Numbered from the stretch's first letter, positions 1 through 9,360 are shown. The stretch: DNA of 64,000 nt from Methylocystis sp. (GCA_016178015.1 JACOUB010000047.1:62001-126000); one strand, 5' to 3'. The notes: generated by a model from the letters alone, not told the origin. Program-made: numbers and translations.

Positions 1-684
1 CACCCATTCGCGCGGCAGCGCCTCGAGGATATATGGCTCGGCGATGGCGCGCACGTCCTCGGCGGTCAAATCCTCTTGGACGTGCTGATGCGACAGCACG
101 ATCTGCGCGGCGGCCACCGGCTTGCCGCCTTCGTAGCGGACGGTCACTTGGCTCTTGGCGTCCGGTCCGAGCGCTTTTTCGCGGCCGGAATGGCGCGCCT
201 GCGCCAGCTTCTCGAGTATCTTGTGCGAATAATAGATCGGCGCCGGCAACAGGTCCGGAGTTTCGCGGCAGGCGTAGCCGAACATGATGCCCTGATCGCC
301 CGCGCCTTCGTCCTTGTTGCCGGCCGCATCGACGCCCTGGGCGATGTCGGCGGACTGCGCATGCAACAGCACCTCTACCTTGGCGCGCTCCCAATGGAAG
401 CCTGCCTGTTCGTAGCCGATCGACTTGATGGCCTGCCTGGCGGTCTCGATGATGTGCTCGCTCGAGATGGCGGGACCGCGCACCTCTCCGGCGATCACCA
501 CGCGGTTGGTGGTGGCGAGCGTCTCGGCGGCGACGCGGATCTGATAGGGATCGAGCCCAACCCTGGCGCCTTCGCGGAAAAACAAATCCACGATTTCGTC
601 GGATATGCGGTCGCAGACCTTGTCCGGGTGGCCTTCAGAAACCGATTCGCTGGTGAAAAAATAATTCTGCCGGGTCAAATGCAT
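1..684 (-). CDS. metK: S-adenosylmethionine synthetase, N-terminal part (cut by window edge)
   Basis: MetK makes S-adenosylmethionine from ATP and methionine in the cytoplasm. Translating the minus strand from the ATG at 684-682 gives 228 codons that run off the left edge. The GHPDK motif of the family is at residues 18-22 and the [12 protein letters not shown] nucleotide-binding segment lies near residues 127-138; the last visible residues are PREWV, well inside the usual protein of about 390-400 residues. The start is supported by a GGAG-like sequence just upstream. It lies downstream of the XRE gene in the same direction, the usual arrangement in Hyphomicrobiales. I looked at the leader for a SAM-responsive riboswitch and could not assign one. 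Confidence 0.96.
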   Translation of the reverse strand, partial: MHLTRQNYFFTSESVSEGHPDKVCDRISDEIVDLFFREGARVGLDPYQIRVAAETLATTNRVVIAGEVRGPAISSEHIIETARQAIKSIGYEQAGFHWERAKVEVLLHAQSADIAQGVDAAGNKDEGAGDQGIMFGYACRETPDLLPAPIYYSHKILEKLAQARHSGREKALGPDAKSQVTVRYEGGKPVAAAQIVLSHQHVQEDLTAEDVRAIAEPYILEALPREWV

Positions 685-849
685 CTCCGCTTAGGGTTGC
701 CGGCGCGCCCGTCTGGCGGCCGAACTTTGCGCGGGTCGATGATGTGGCAGCGGGCGTTCGTTTCGTCAAGTTATTCGACCCGAGAGGTTCGTCGCGGGCC
801 GAACTTGCGCACGATGGGGTCGTCCAAGCCGGATCACGGCCTCGCACGG

Positions 850-1284
850 TCACTCAGCGGCGGTCTCGTTCGCTTTTTCGGAACGTTCCTCCTGGTCGGC
901 CAGGGTGGCGATCAGGTCGATCACTTTCTTGCGGACTTTGGAGTCCTTGATGCGCGCGAAGGCGCGATTGAGGTGGAGCCCCTCCGCGGTCGACAAGAAA
1001 TCCACGACGAATTGCGAAGACGATTCTTCCGCAAATCCTGGGGCCGAGTTTCCGGACGTCGGCGCGCCGTCGAAAAAGAAGGAAGGCGGCACTCTCAATG
1101 TTTTCGAAATCTGCTGCAGCCGACTGGCGCCGATGCGGTTGGTGCCTTTTTCGTATTTTTGGACCTGCTGGAAGGTCAGCCCCAAAGCGTCGCCCAGCTT
1201 TTCCTGGCTCATTTTCAGCAGCACGCGTTGCAGTCGCACACGGCTTCCGACGTGGCGATCGATTGGATCGGGCGTTTTTTTCAC
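850..1284 (-). CDS. XRE-family helix-turn-helix transcriptional regulator
   Basis: A 144-residue DNA-binding protein with a GTG start. Residues about 10-65 form a Cro/C1-type HTH (SQEKLGDALG, then FQQVQKYEKGTNRI), followed by a C-terminal region that includes FFFDG and a helical tail. This architecture is the conserved alphaproteobacterial regulator that precedes metK; it may control metK or cell-cycle genes, but its targets cannot be read here. The two genes share a strand and are 165 bp apart, so an internal metK promoter is possible. Function as a regulator is family knowledge; the metK link is inferred from position. Confidence 0.88.
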   Translation of the reverse strand: MKKTPDPIDRHVGSRVRLQRVLLKMSQEKLGDALGLTFQQVQKYEKGTNRIGASRLQQISKTLRVPPSFFFDGAPTSGNSAPGFAEESSSQFVVDFLSTAEGLHLNRAFARIKDSKVRKKVIDLIATLADQEERSEKANETAAE

Positions 1285-1806
1285 GGTTCTTGGTCCCCCT
1301 GCCGCGTTTTAGCTCAGTTCATGGACGGATAGAGCGGAAGATCGGCACTCGCTTCGTCACGTTTGAGCTGCGCCGGCCGACGTGGTTGGCAGGCGAACGC
1401 CCGAGAATCGCTCACAGGTTGTTTTCTTAAATGGCGTTTTTCGAGCCGTGACGACGATCTTCCCGCTTTTGCCACATTTAGAACTCGGCTTCGCCAATAA
1501 GTCAAACGCGGCGGCGGTCTGCGGGACACGATCTTTAAAAGGGGCTTACGTTCGTATCCTGTACATATTATATTACACGCAGCAACACGCCGCGAAAGCG
1601 GCGAGAAGGGGCGCCACAAGCGCAAAAGCGATGGGCGCCGAATTTCTCGGATTCTCGCAACCTCTTGAAAGGGCGATAATTAGGGAGATGCGCCTGCAGC
1701 CGCGCTCGCGGCGGGGCAAGGAAGCGTTCGGCCGGCGCGTGTCGCGCCGGAGGGTCTCGTCGCTCGCAGGGCGCGGGGCGGTCACTGTTCATCTTGGAGG
1801 CGCCAC
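1285..1806. other. Intergenic region between XRE regulator and folE
   Basis: About 520 bp of divergent promoter space. I see no convincing gene. Open frames here are arginine-rich and have no family features. An AT-rich patch with ACATATTATATTACAC around 1560-1577 could hold a promoter element for folE, but this is only a composition signal. Confidence 0.4.
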
Positions 1807-2439
1807 ATGGATGCCGTGGTTAAGTCCTTACTCGCTCGCCCGCAAAATACCGAGACTTTCATCGCCGACCGGCCAACCAGAGAAGAGGCGGAGGCGGCGG
1901 TGCGTGTCCTCTTGCGTTGGGCTGGAGACGATCCCAATCGCGAAGGCCTGAAGGAGACGCCGCGCCGCGTGGTCAAGGCCTATGAAGAGTTCTTTCACGG
2001 CTACGAGGAAAGCGCCGCTGAGGTGCTCTCCCGTGTCTTCGAGGAGGTCGAGGGTTACGACGATCTTGTTCTGGTGCGCGACATTCCTTTTGTCTCGCAC
2101 TGCGAACACCACGTCATTCCCTTCGTGGGCAAGGCGCACATCGCCTATTATCCGACCGGCGGGGTGGTGGGCCTCTCCAAGCTGGCGCGTGTCGTCGATG
2201 TGTTCGCGCGGCGTTTGCAAACGCAGGAGGCGATGACCGCGCAGATCGCGTCGGCGATCGATCAGGCGTTGACGCCTCGCGGCGTCGCGGTACTGGTCGA
2301 GGCGGAGCACATGTGCATGTCGATGCGCGGCGTGCTCAAACAGGGCTCGACCACTGTGACCGTACAGTTCTCCGGCATTTTTCGTGACGATCCCACCGAG
2401 CAGGCGCACTTCTATACCTTGCTGCGCGGAACCCATTGA
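1807..2439 (+). CDS. folE: GTP cyclohydrolase I
   Basis: FolE converts GTP to 7,8-dihydroneopterin triphosphate, the first step of tetrahydrofolate synthesis. The 210-residue protein has the zinc-site cysteines C99 and C170 (SHCEHHV and HMCMSMRG) with catalytic histidines H101/H102, the typical TPRRV segment and the C-terminal QFSG...F motif. Length matches the family. A strong GGAGG ribosome site lies about 8 bases before the ATG. hisI follows on the same strand after a repeat-filled gap, a pairing common in Hyphomicrobiales. Confidence 0.97.
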   Translation: MDAVVKSLLARPQNTETFIADRPTREEAEAAVRVLLRWAGDDPNREGLKETPRRVVKAYEEFFHGYEESAAEVLSRVFEEVEGYDDLVLVRDIPFVSHCEHHVIPFVGKAHIAYYPTGGVVGLSKLARVVDVFARRLQTQEAMTAQIASAIDQALTPRGVAVLVEAEHMCMSMRGVLKQGSTTVTVQFSGIFRDDPTEQAHFYTLLRGTH

Positions 2440-2507
2440 CGTGGGTCCGGCGCATCGCGCACGATGCGGACGCTGAGCCTTCAAACGGGTTCGGCGGGGC
2501 GCTTAAT

Positions 2508-2636
2508 CCTTCTCCCGCTTGCGGGAGAAGGTGGCGAACGAAGTGAGCCGGATGAGGGCGCCGCCGCGCAAACCCATCCGCCCTCACCCGACCCGGCTTC
2601 GCCGGGCCACCCTCTCCCACTTCGCAGGAGAGGGGC
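2508..2636. repeat. Palindromic repeat pair (family A, CTCTCCCGC type)
   Basis: Two hairpins face each other: one with arms TTCTCCCGC/GCGGGAGAA near 2510-2530 and one near 2610-2635, with the conserved tails (cggatgaggg / ccctcacccgaccc) between. This is the commonest dispersed element of the window. It fills the folE-hisI gap and could act as an RNA hairpin or attenuator between the two genes. Confidence 0.85.
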
Positions 2637-2707
2637 GCGCTCGCGCGAAGCGATCAATCGGAGACCGTATCAGTGTTGGTTTCCCAGGCGTTGATCGCGA
2701 GGAAGAC

Positions 2708-3106
2708 ATGGCCGCCGTTTCATCGCCCGACGCGCATGCCCTCGAGGAGGGCGCGATCTTCGCGCCGCGTTTCGACGCGCAGGGTCTGGTGGTGTGCGTC
2801 GCCATCGAAGCGGGGACGCGCGAAGTGCTCATGGTCGCCTACATGAATGCCCTGGCGCTCGACAAAACGATCGAAACCGGCGTCGCCCATTATTGGTCGC
2901 GGTCGCGTCACGCCTTGTGGCGGAAGGGCGACACGTCGGGCCAGGTGCAGAAGGTCGTGTCGCTGCGCACCGATTGCGATCAGGATGCGATCTTGCTGGA
3001 AGTGGCGCCTGGCGGCGACGGCAAGGCGTGTCACACCGGCCGCAAATCCTGTTTCTATCGCAAGCTCGAGCTGGACGGCGGACGCCGCCTGGCGTTCGAG
3101 GAGTAA
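2708..3106 (+). CDS. hisI: Phosphoribosyl-AMP cyclohydrolase
   Basis: HisI opens the adenine ring of phosphoribosyl-AMP in histidine biosynthesis. The 132-residue product has the motif [14 protein letters not shown], the metal-binding DCDQDA segment and the zinc cysteines of [11 protein letters not shown]. The ATG at 2708 is preceded by GAGGAAG at the right distance; a longer open frame upstream is translated palindromic repeat and is not part of the protein. It is a stand-alone cyclohydrolase with no HisE fusion. The rest of the his pathway is elsewhere except for the hisN-type gene at 42.5 kb. Confidence 0.96.
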   Translation: MAAVSSPDAHALEEGAIFAPRFDAQGLVVCVAIEAGTREVLMVAYMNALALDKTIETGVAHYWSRSRHALWRKGDTSGQVQKVVSLRTDCDQDAILLEVAPGGDGKACHTGRKSCFYRKLELDGGRRLAFEE

Positions 3107-3228
3107 AGGATTCTTTTTTTCGATGCGGTCGCCGTCAACACATCCGCCACTTTTGCAGCGCAGGCTTGTGCCCAATATAGACAATAGCGAAAGGAACGAA
3201 GCCGTGGGCGAGGTTAGGCAGGGAGGCG

Positions 3229-4230
3229 ATGTCGTACTTTCTTAAAACCTCCGACGGATCGGGAGGAGAGGGCGGATTGGCGGCCGAGACGGGAGAGCCT
3301 CGTCCCGAACGGCCGCGGATCGGGTTGGCGCTGGGGGCGGGCGCGGCCAGAGGCTGGTCTCATATCGGCGTTTTGCGCGAGTTGGCCGATCATGGGATCA
3401 AGCCGGACGTCGTGGCCGGCACGTCGATCGGCGCTGTGGTCGGCGGTTGTTACGCCGCCGGCAGGCTCGATGCGATCGAGACGTTCAGCCGCTCGCTCAC
3501 CAAGCGACGCGTGTTCACTCTGATGGATTTGTCGTTCTCGGGCATGAGCCTCATCAGCGGAGAAAGGCTGAAGGCCAGTCTCGAGCATGAATTGGCCGGT
3601 CGGCAGATCGAGGAACTGCCCATGGCGTTCGCCGCTGTGGCGACGGAAGTGGGCACCGGCCACGAGGTGTGGCTGCAGCGTGGCCCCATGGTCTTGGCGG
3701 TCCGCGCTTCCTATGCGTTGCCTGGCGTTTTCGAGCCGGTGCGGGTCGGCGACCGCTGGTTGTTCGACGGCGCGTTGGTCAACCCGATACCGGTTACAGT
3801 GTGCCGCGCGATGGGCGCGGAGTTTGTCATCGCGGTCAACGTCACGGCCGATACGATGTATCGGGCCACCATCATTCGCGATCATTCTGCGGCGGCCGTG
3901 CCGACCGAAGCGGGGGAGGCGGGTCCGTTCGCCGGGCGGCCCAGAGGGCCGGAAGATCGGTTGCTGCCGCGCTACTTCGAGCGGCGGGCCGGCGATGCGC
4001 CCAATGTCGCAACCGCCATGATCGACGCGTTCAACATCATTCAGGATCGCATCTTGCGTTCGCGTCTGGCCGGCGATCCGCCGGACGCGACGATCAATGC
4101 GCGGCTCGACGCCGTCGGCATGTTCGACTTCCACAAGGCCGACGAACTCATCGCGGTGGGCCGCGAAGCGACGAAGAGGGCGCTGCCCAATATCTTCGCG
4201 CACATTCCCCTGGCGGGAGCGACGCCGTGA
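3229..4230 (+). CDS. Patatin-like phospholipase (RssA type)
   Basis: A 333-residue serine acyl hydrolase expected to cleave phospholipid or neutral-lipid esters. It shows the glycine-rich oxyanion loop GAGAARGWSHIG (residues 36-47), the nucleophile elbow GTSIG with Ser66, and the DGA motif with Asp180, completing the Ser-Asp dyad. No signal peptide is evident, so a cytoplasmic or membrane-peripheral location is likely. GGGAGG lies 4-9 bases before the ATG. It is alone on its strand, followed by a hairpin repeat and the convergent CBS gene. Confidence 0.9.
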   Translation: MSYFLKTSDGSGGEGGLAAETGEPRPERPRIGLALGAGAARGWSHIGVLRELADHGIKPDVVAGTSIGAVVGGCYAAGRLDAIETFSRSLTKRRVFTLMDLSFSGMSLISGERLKASLEHELAGRQIEELPMAFAAVATEVGTGHEVWLQRGPMVLAVRASYALPGVFEPVRVGDRWLFDGALVNPIPVTVCRAMGAEFVIAVNVTADTMYRATIIRDHSAAAVPTEAGEAGPFAGRPRGPEDRLLPRYFERRAGDAPNVATAMIDAFNIIQDRILRSRLAGDPPDATINARLDAVGMFDFHKADELIAVGREATKRALPNIFAHIPLAGATP

Positions 4231-4260
4231 CATGCGGCGGTCGCAAGCCCGGCGGGCGTT

Positions 4261-4374
4261 AGAGCAGGCCCCGAAAAAGTTGACAGACTTTTTCGACAAG
4301 GACCTGCTCCAACTTATTTATATTGAGCGATTCCTTGTCGATCACATGATTCCATGTGATCGGGAAGCGCTCTA
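4261..4374. repeat. Dispersed hairpin repeat (family D, AGAGCA type)
   Basis: Two adjacent hairpins: an outer AGCAGG/CCTGCT pair enclosing AAAAAGT...ACTTTTT, then AGAGCG-like ends enclosing ATCACATG/CATGTGAT. A related copy in the opposite order lies at 62796-62910. The right edge provides the stop codon of the CBS gene. Repeats of this shape are common in Hyphomicrobiales genomes (family knowledge). Placed between convergent genes, it may also serve as a terminator. Confidence 0.75.
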
Positions 4375-4803
4375 GGCGGTGGCGATGTAGTCGCGCAGCG
4401 CCTGGTGCTCGGTCTCGATCAATTCGATTCGATATTTGACGACGTCGCCGATCGAGACCAGTCCGGTCAGACGGCCCTCGCGCAGCACCGGAAGGTGCCG
4501 GCGGCGCTCCACCGTCATGGTCTCCATGGTTGCGTCGACGGTGTCGTCTTCCGCCGCGATTTTCAGATTCGTCTGCATGTGCTGGGCAACCGTGTCGAGC
4601 AGCGCGTCCGAACCGCGGCTGGCGATGGCGGCCACGACGTCGCGTTCGGAAATCACGCCGACCACGTCGTCGTTCGCGTCGACCACGACCAGAGCGCCGA
4701 TCTTGTGGAGCGTGAGCTCCGCCGAGGCTTGTTGCAATGTCCGGTTGGGCCTCGTGGTGACGACACAGCGGCCTTTGGTGGCGAGTATGCTGGCGACGGT
4801 CAT
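4372..4803 (-). CDS. CBS-domain pair protein
   Basis: A 143-residue protein made only of two CBS motifs (about residues 8-62 and 75-135; GVISERDVVAAIA in the first, GLVSIGDVVKYRI in the second). Such stand-alone pairs bind adenosine nucleotides and act as energy sensors; the partner protein is unknown. The start is the ATG at 4803-4801 with GGAGG upstream. It overlaps the stop of the rhomboid gene in an ATGA arrangement, so the two are translationally coupled. Its own stop codon lies in the repeat at 4261-4374. Confidence 0.9.
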   Translation of the reverse strand: MTVASILATKGRCVVTTRPNRTLQQASAELTLHKIGALVVVDANDDVVGVISERDVVAAIASRGSDALLDTVAQHMQTNLKIAAEDDTVDATMETMTVERRRHLPVLREGRLTGLVSIGDVVKYRIELIETEHQALRDYIATA

Positions 4804-5651
4804 ATCGAATCCTCCGGTTTTTCTGCTACGCCTTGATCCCGGCGGCATGGGGCAGGCGCCTTTGTTCTGCTTCTACGTGCGCTCGAGGGATCGAATGGAC
4901 CAAACAACAGCAGTCCCGCCATGAACCCTCCGACATGCGCCTCCCAGGCGATCGGGTTGGAAACGCCAGCAGCCTGTGGAAGGAGACCAAACAACAGATT
5001 CACCCCGAACCACACTGCGAGAAAGACCATTGCGGATCGGTTCGAGAACGTTCGCGCCAAGCTCGGCGCCGCCTCGAGGTCGCTGTCGTCTTCGCCCAGA
5101 TGTGCGGGCCGGCGCTCTGCGAGCCGCCTCCCCGACGTGAATACGAAACGCGCCGCCGCGGCCATGGTTCCTGAAATTGCCGCCGAAGCGCCGACCACCG
5201 GGGCCAGGTCGAAGGGATGAACGAACCAATGCATGAGCGCCCCAGCGATGGCGCACACGCAGAAGAAGGCCAGGAAGCGGTTGGAGCCGAAGCGGCGCGC
5301 CACCGGACTGCCGAAAGCCGCCAAGGTCGCACAGTTCAAGGCAAGGTGCGTCCAGCTGCCGTGCAGCAGGGCGTAGGTGAGAGGCGTGTGCCACGCTCGT
5401 CCCGCCGCGAGGACCATGGCGACGTCGTTGCCATCGAACCGCTGTTCTCCCGCCTCGGCAAAGGCCCGCATAACGGCGTCCGGCGCGAAAGCGAAGGTCA
5501 TGCGCGCCGGGACGAAGGACAGCCGCATGAAGACCTCATCGACGACGTCCGATGGCAGGAGCTTGGCTCCCAGCTGCACGATCGTCAAGACGCCGATGAC
5601 GAGCGCGACAGCGCCGGGCAGATTGAGAATTCTTTCCCGATCGGCAGTCAC
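4800..5651 (-). CDS. Rhomboid-family intramembrane serine protease
   Basis: A 283-residue polytopic membrane protein with about six hydrophobic segments. The catalytic serine is Ser156 in GASAAISG (GASGAI in most relatives), the general base is His239 in EAHVGGFMAG, and HGSWTHLALN (Asn106) matches the oxyanion region. It should cut transmembrane substrates within the inner membrane; the substrate is unknown. The start is a GTG with AAGGAG six bases upstream. It is the first gene of a two-gene operon with the CBS protein. Confidence 0.9.
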   Translation of the reverse strand: MTADRERILNLPGAVALVIGVLTIVQLGAKLLPSDVVDEVFMRLSFVPARMTFAFAPDAVMRAFAEAGEQRFDGNDVAMVLAAGRAWHTPLTYALLHGSWTHLALNCATLAAFGSPVARRFGSNRFLAFFCVCAIAGALMHWFVHPFDLAPVVGASAAISGTMAAAARFVFTSGRRLAERRPAHLGEDDSDLEAAPSLARTFSNRSAMVFLAVWFGVNLLFGLLPQAAGVSNPIAWEAHVGGFMAGLLLFGPFDPSSARRSRTKAPAPCRRDQGVAEKPEDSI

Positions 5652-5830
5652 GGCGTCTCCTTATGGGGTGGGGCGGAATCTTTGGCGAGAGACTTGTTCC
5701 AATTTGAACCATAGAGCATTTCCGCGCCAAGCGGGCGTCGATTGGCGCCAGAAAACGCGATAAAAAAATAATCGGGAAGTTGTCTCGCCCCCCCGGGGCG
5801 GGGATATTATCGAGGCGGCGCGTCGCCGCC

Positions 5831-6052
5831 TCCTCTCCCCGCCTGCGGGGAGAGGTGAGGTGAGGGGCTGGGCGATTGGCTACAATCGTCAAATCGCCGC
5901 ATCGCGACGCGGACGCCGTCGCCAAGCAGAATACTCTGATTTTCCATGACGCTTTCGTTATTCGTGACGTGTCGCCGATGCTTGTGCGCTTCCCGCATTC
6001 CGCTAATCCCCTGGCCCCTCACCCAACCTCTCCCCGCAAGCGGGGAGAGGAG
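5831..6052. repeat. Two palindromic repeats (family A) facing each other
   Basis: Hairpins at 5831-5870 and 6013-6052 (arms CCTCTCCCCGC/GCGGGGAGAGG) lie in inverted orientation about 140 bp apart, with tails gaggtgagggg and cccctcaccca. The whole 5652-6197 gap holds these and the promoter of the rhomboid-CBS operon; I see no gene in it. Confidence 0.75.
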
Positions 6053-6197
6053 CCCGCCCTACACGGCTCGCGGCCGAACATCGCCGGGCGCGCGACTTGG
6101 CACGCCCGGTGCAGCCCTCACCGAGCCTGCGACGGAACGTCTTCAATGAGTGCCGATCCGAGGCAGCTCCGCTCTAAAAGAATCCGACCGGGAACAA

Positions 6198-6791
6198 ATG
6201 AGACATCCAGTCACCAACGAACTTTATGCCTATTGGAATAGGCTGAGGGGAGCCCGGGCCGCGCCCGATCGATCCGAGATCGAGCCGGCGGCGATCCGTC
6301 ACGTGCTCGCGGATACCTTCATCATCGAAGTCGATCGGCAATGTATGTTTCCGATCAGGTTATGCGGCACGCGTCTCAACGCCTTATGGCTCGCTGAGCA
6401 AAAGGGACGGTCCTTCTTGGATATCTGGCGCGAGGATGATCGGCGCAGCGTCGCCGCCGTCCTCCTGACGGTTATCGACGGCGCGGTTCCAGTCGTCGCC
6501 GGCGTTGGCGGCGAGGCGGCGGGTCATGAGAGCGTGGACCTCGAACTGCTGCTGTTGCCCTTGCGGCATTTCGGCAAGACGCATTCGCGCGTCCTGGGCT
6601 CGCTGGCGCCGGTGCGTCAGCCGTCCTGGCTTGGTTTGGCGTCGATGGAAGGTCTGCGTTTGCGGTCGATGCGCGTTGTTTACGCAACCGAAGGGAAATC
6701 CGCGCACTTTCCGGTCGGCGACGTTTTTCCGTCGCCGACGCGGCCGCTGGCGGGCCGGCCCCGGCTGGTGGTTTACGATGGCGGAGGGTGA
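6198..6791 (+). CDS. PAS-domain protein (PAS_5 family)
   Basis: A 197-residue protein from the ATG at 6198 (a GTG at 6150 would add 16 residues). It begins with an alphaproteobacterial PAS_5-like segment (LYAYWNRLRG, then FIIEVD, LCGTRLNALW, SFLDIW) and has no visible output domain. Such proteins are thought to sense or scaffold in stress and cell-cycle signalling, but no ligand can be named. It is followed by a PilZ protein on the same strand after about 100 bp, and the two may be related functionally. Confidence 0.8.
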   Translation: MRHPVTNELYAYWNRLRGARAAPDRSEIEPAAIRHVLADTFIIEVDRQCMFPIRLCGTRLNALWLAEQKGRSFLDIWREDDRRSVAAVLLTVIDGAVPVVAGVGGEAAGHESVDLELLLLPLRHFGKTHSRVLGSLAPVRQPSWLGLASMEGLRLRSMRVVYATEGKSAHFPVGDVFPSPTRPLAGRPRLVVYDGGG

Positions 6792-6889
6792 ATCCGCCTC
6801 CGGCCAAGAGATTTGGCGTCTATAAGCGATCGTTAACAGGGTTCAGATAACGTGCCGCCGGTTCTTAGAACTTTTCGGTCTGATGGAAC

Positions 6890-7501
6890 ATGGCGACCAA
6901 TCCGCACTTCAAGACCGAGCCGAGCGTTGACGAACTGCGCCGTTTCCAACGCGTGCAGGTCAGATTGCTTGGCCGCTACATGCTGGAGTCGCGGCACGAA
7001 TATCCCTGTCAGACCGTCGAAATGTCTCCCGGCGACATGCTTCTTTCCGCGCCGGTCAACGCGCAAATCGGCGAAAAGGTCGTCGTCTATCTCGATGAGA
7101 TAGGTCGGCTAGCGGGCGTCGCCGTGCGACAGCACTCCGCCGGTTTCGCGATAACCATGGACCTGCCGGCGTTGAAACGCGACAAGCTCGCCGATCAATT
7201 GACGTGGTTTGCCAATCGTCACACGCTCGGCCTTCCCGAGGATCGCCAGCACGAACGTATCGTGCCCCTGCTGCAGCGCGTCGTTTTGAAGCTCCCGGAC
7301 GGCTGCGAGCATATCGTCAAGATCTCCGATGTTTCGAATTCCGGCGTCGGCCTGCAAACCGACGTCAAGCCGGCGCTCGGGACTGAGATTGTCGTGGGCC
7401 GGACCCCGGCGGTGGTGGTGCGCCATTTCCAAGGCGGCATCGCCGGCCAATTCCGCCAGCCTTTGGCGGCCGGCCTACTCGACGAGGCGATCCGGCTCTG
7501 A
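6890..7501 (+). CDS. PilZ-domain protein, probable tandem PilZ
   Basis: A 203-residue cytoplasmic protein. The N-terminal half begins with RRFQRVQVRLLGRYM, matching the RxxxR arm of PilZ; the second half carries DVSNSGVGL, matching the D/NxSxxG motif. Together they look like one degenerate and one better-kept PilZ fold that may bind cyclic di-GMP. The first domain lacks a clear D/NxSxxG (it has EMSPGDMLL), so it may not bind nucleotide. The local partner or output is unknown. Confidence 0.82.
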   Translation: MATNPHFKTEPSVDELRRFQRVQVRLLGRYMLESRHEYPCQTVEMSPGDMLLSAPVNAQIGEKVVVYLDEIGRLAGVAVRQHSAGFAITMDLPALKRDKLADQLTWFANRHTLGLPEDRQHERIVPLLQRVVLKLPDGCEHIVKISDVSNSGVGLQTDVKPALGTEIVVGRTPAVVVRHFQGGIAGQFRQPLAAGLLDEAIRL

Positions 7502-7659
7502 CGCCGCTGGATGGCTGGCCGCACCGCATCTGTTTGGGCGAACGTTTCATCCTTTTGGCGGGATCTCGCAGCGGCGTGATGAAAACCCGTGGCCTTGTTA
7601 TTGCCTCGCCGGCGAGTTCCTATCGCGGCCGCGCAGCAACCATTGCAATTTGGTCGTTT

Positions 7660-7678
7660 GTGGCTACAATGTAGTTAC
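7660..7678. promoter_or_regulatory. Probable DinJ/YafQ operator
   Basis: Imperfect palindrome GTGGCTACAATGTAGTTAC (seven of nine arm positions pair) just before the antitoxin ribosome site AAGGAG. Antitoxins of this class repress their own operon from such sites, so this is the likely autoregulatory operator overlapping the promoter. Confidence 0.6.
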
Positions 7679-7692
7679 AAGGAGTTTTTGCC

Positions 7693-7953
7693 ATGGCGAC
7701 CGATACGACTGTGCGAGCCAGAATTGACGAGCGCGTAAAAAAGGAAGCCGCCCACGTTCTCGACGACATGGGCCTGTCAGTTTCCGACGCCATCCGCATG
7801 ATGTTGATGCGCGTCGCCGCTGAAAAGGCCCTGCCTTTCGAGATCAAGGCGCCGAACGCCGTCACCGCCCGGACGCTGCGCAAGGCCGACCGTGGCGAGG
7901 ATTTGGTGCGATCCAAGGATGCCGCCGATCTGTTCCGCAAGCTTGGAATTTGA
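7693..7953 (+). CDS. RelB/DinJ-family antitoxin
   Basis: An 86-residue ribbon-helix-helix antitoxin (TVRARIDERVKKEAAHVLDDMGLSVSDAIRMMLM). It should neutralise the downstream YafQ-type toxin and repress its own promoter through the palindrome at 7660-7678. AAGGAG lies 8 bases before the ATG. Its stop TGA shares its last base with the toxin start (TGATG), a tight coupling typical of toxin-antitoxin pairs. Confidence 0.93.
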   Translation: MATDTTVRARIDERVKKEAAHVLDDMGLSVSDAIRMMLMRVAAEKALPFEIKAPNAVTARTLRKADRGEDLVRSKDAADLFRKLGI

Positions 7954-8222
7954 TGCGGACCCCGGTTCATACCGGACAGTTCCGCCAGGATGCCCGCCGA
8001 GCCCAAAAGCGCGGGAAGGACATGTTCAAGCTGCGTTACGTGTTGAGCCTGCTTATTGCCGCCGAGCCGCTTCCGCCGCGCTTAAAAGATCATCCCCTAA
8101 CCGGCGATTGGGGCGGATACGGCGATTGCCACATCGAGCCAGATTGGTTGCTTCTTTACAAGATCGACGGCAACGATCTTATTCTCGTTCGTACCGGCGC
8201 CCATACGGACTTGTTCAGGTAA
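7953..8222 (+). CDS. YafQ-family mRNA endonuclease toxin
   Basis: An 89-residue type II toxin that, by family, cleaves mRNA at the ribosome. Compared with E. coli YafQ the catalytic residues are all kept, with a constant three-residue offset: His47 (KDHPL), His60 and Asp64 (CHIEPDW) and His84 (TGAHTDLF). I use the ATG at 7953, which overlaps the antitoxin stop. Nothing suggests inactivation. Confidence 0.93.
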   Translation: MRTPVHTGQFRQDARRAQKRGKDMFKLRYVLSLLIAAEPLPPRLKDHPLTGDWGGYGDCHIEPDWLLLYKIDGNDLILVRTGAHTDLFR

Positions 8223-8294
8223 ATAGCGCGCCGAAAATGCGGCCACTCCTGCGCCGGCAAAAGCGTCATGCAGCGCCTCGACAGCGCGGCGGTC

Positions 8295-8915
8295 TCACGC
8301 CCGCTCGAGCCAGGGCGTGAGCATCTCGTAACCTTCGCCGGCAAGCAGTGAATAGGTCTCATAAAGCGGCAAGCCGACCACGGCGGAATAGGAGCCGATC
8401 AGCTTGACGACGAACACGCCGGCGAGACCTTGAATGGCGTAACCGCCCGCCTTGCCGCGCCATTCGCCAGCGGCGACATAGGCGTCGATCTCCGCCTGCG
8501 TGAGCCGTTTGAAGCGCAGACGCGTCTCCACCAGGCGCTGTCGTTCGGCGCCGCGCGGCGTGATCAAGCTGACGGCCGTGTAAACCCGATGCTGGCGTCC
8601 CGACAAGAGGCGCAAGCACTCTTCCGCTTCGTCGTGGTTGTCGCATTTGGGCAGAATGCGGCGCCCGACGGCGACGACCGTATCGGCGGCGATCAGGAAC
8701 GAGTGCTCCAGAGCCGGCTGCAGCGCCATGATCTTGGCGGCGGCGGCGGCCTTCTCGCTGGCCAGACGCGCCGCCAGCGTGCGCGGCAATTCGTTGGGCT
8801 GCGGCGTCTCGTCGATCTCGGCGGGCAACAACGCGTCGGCCGCAAGCCCCGTCTGCTCAAGCAGCTCGAGGCGCCGCGGCGAAGCGGAGGCCAGAACCAG
8901 TTTCGGGCGCGGCAT
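8295..8915 (-). CDS. maf: Maf-like nucleoside triphosphate pyrophosphatase
   Basis: A 206-residue house-cleaning pyrophosphatase that hydrolyses non-canonical or pyrimidine nucleoside triphosphates. The start [19 protein letters not shown] carries the signature SASPRR motif, and AADTVV and KAGGYAIQG follow in the expected order. The ATG at 8915 is preferred because the longer frame adds residues that overlap infA and lack family similarity. It sits 40 bp downstream of infA, the standard alphaproteobacterial order. Confidence 0.94.
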   Translation of the reverse strand: MPRPKLVLASASPRRLELLEQTGLAADALLPAEIDETPQPNELPRTLAARLASEKAAAAAKIMALQPALEHSFLIAADTVVAVGRRILPKCDNHDEAEECLRLLSGRQHRVYTAVSLITPRGAERQRLVETRLRFKRLTQAEIDAYVAAGEWRGKAGGYAIQGLAGVFVVKLIGSYSAVVGLPLYETYSLLAGEGYEMLTPWLERA

Positions 8916-8955
8916 CGCGGGATCGGGCGTCAGGACAGGCTCCGGCGCAAAACGG

Positions 8956-9174
8956 TTATTTGAAGCGATAGGTGATACGGCCCTTAGTGAGATCATAAGG
9001 CGTCATTTCCACCAGCACTTTGTCGCCGGCCAGCACCCGAATGCGGTTCTTGCGCATCTTGCCGGCGGTATGAGCGATGATCTCGTGATCATTCTCGAGT
9101 TTGACCCGAAACATCGCGCTGGGCAACAGCTCGGTCACGATTCCAGGAAATTCCAGCAGCTCTTCCTTCGCCAT
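8956..9174 (-). CDS. infA: Translation initiation factor IF-1
   Basis: A 72-residue OB-fold protein starting [13 protein letters not shown] and ending RITYRFK, full length for IF-1. It binds the 30S A site during initiation. It leads a probable infA-maf operon. The gap to uvrB on the left is occupied by a family-B palindrome doublet and the uvrB 3' end. Confidence 0.97.
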   Translation of the reverse strand: MAKEELLEFPGIVTELLPSAMFRVKLENDHEIIAHTAGKMRKNRIRVLAGDKVLVEMTPYDLTKGRITYRFK

Positions 9175-9294
9175 GTCGCCTTCTTTTGAGGATTGCCGAG
9201 ACGCGCGCTCGCCCCGAATCCCATCCCGATGGCGCGCTTTGGTGCGGACCGTAATCGAGAACGAAGGATTTGTGAACTGCCGCGTTGCGAGTGT

Positions 9295-9349
9295 GGACCG
9301 CGAGCCTTCAGGCTCGCTATGGCGTGGCGAGCCTGAAGGCTCGCGGTCC
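9295..9349. repeat. Palindrome doublet (family B, GCGAGCCTGAAGGCTCGC)
   Basis: Two copies of the palindrome GCGAGCCTGAAGGCTCGC, each with a GGACC flank, in inverted order around a 9-base spacer with the GGACC flanks outermost. It lies between infA (minus) and the uvrB stop. Four further copies occur in the window. Confidence 0.9.
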
Positions 9350-9360
9350 GGCCGTCCCCC

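Noticed and set aside
685-849. SAM-sensing riboswitch in the metK leader
   Set aside because: I could not find the conserved pseudoknot core of SAM-II or related classes in this 165-bp gap.
76-1332. Long plus-strand open frame of 418 codons
   Set aside because: It lies antisense to metK and the XRE gene, which both show clear family motifs; the frame is an artefact of high GC.
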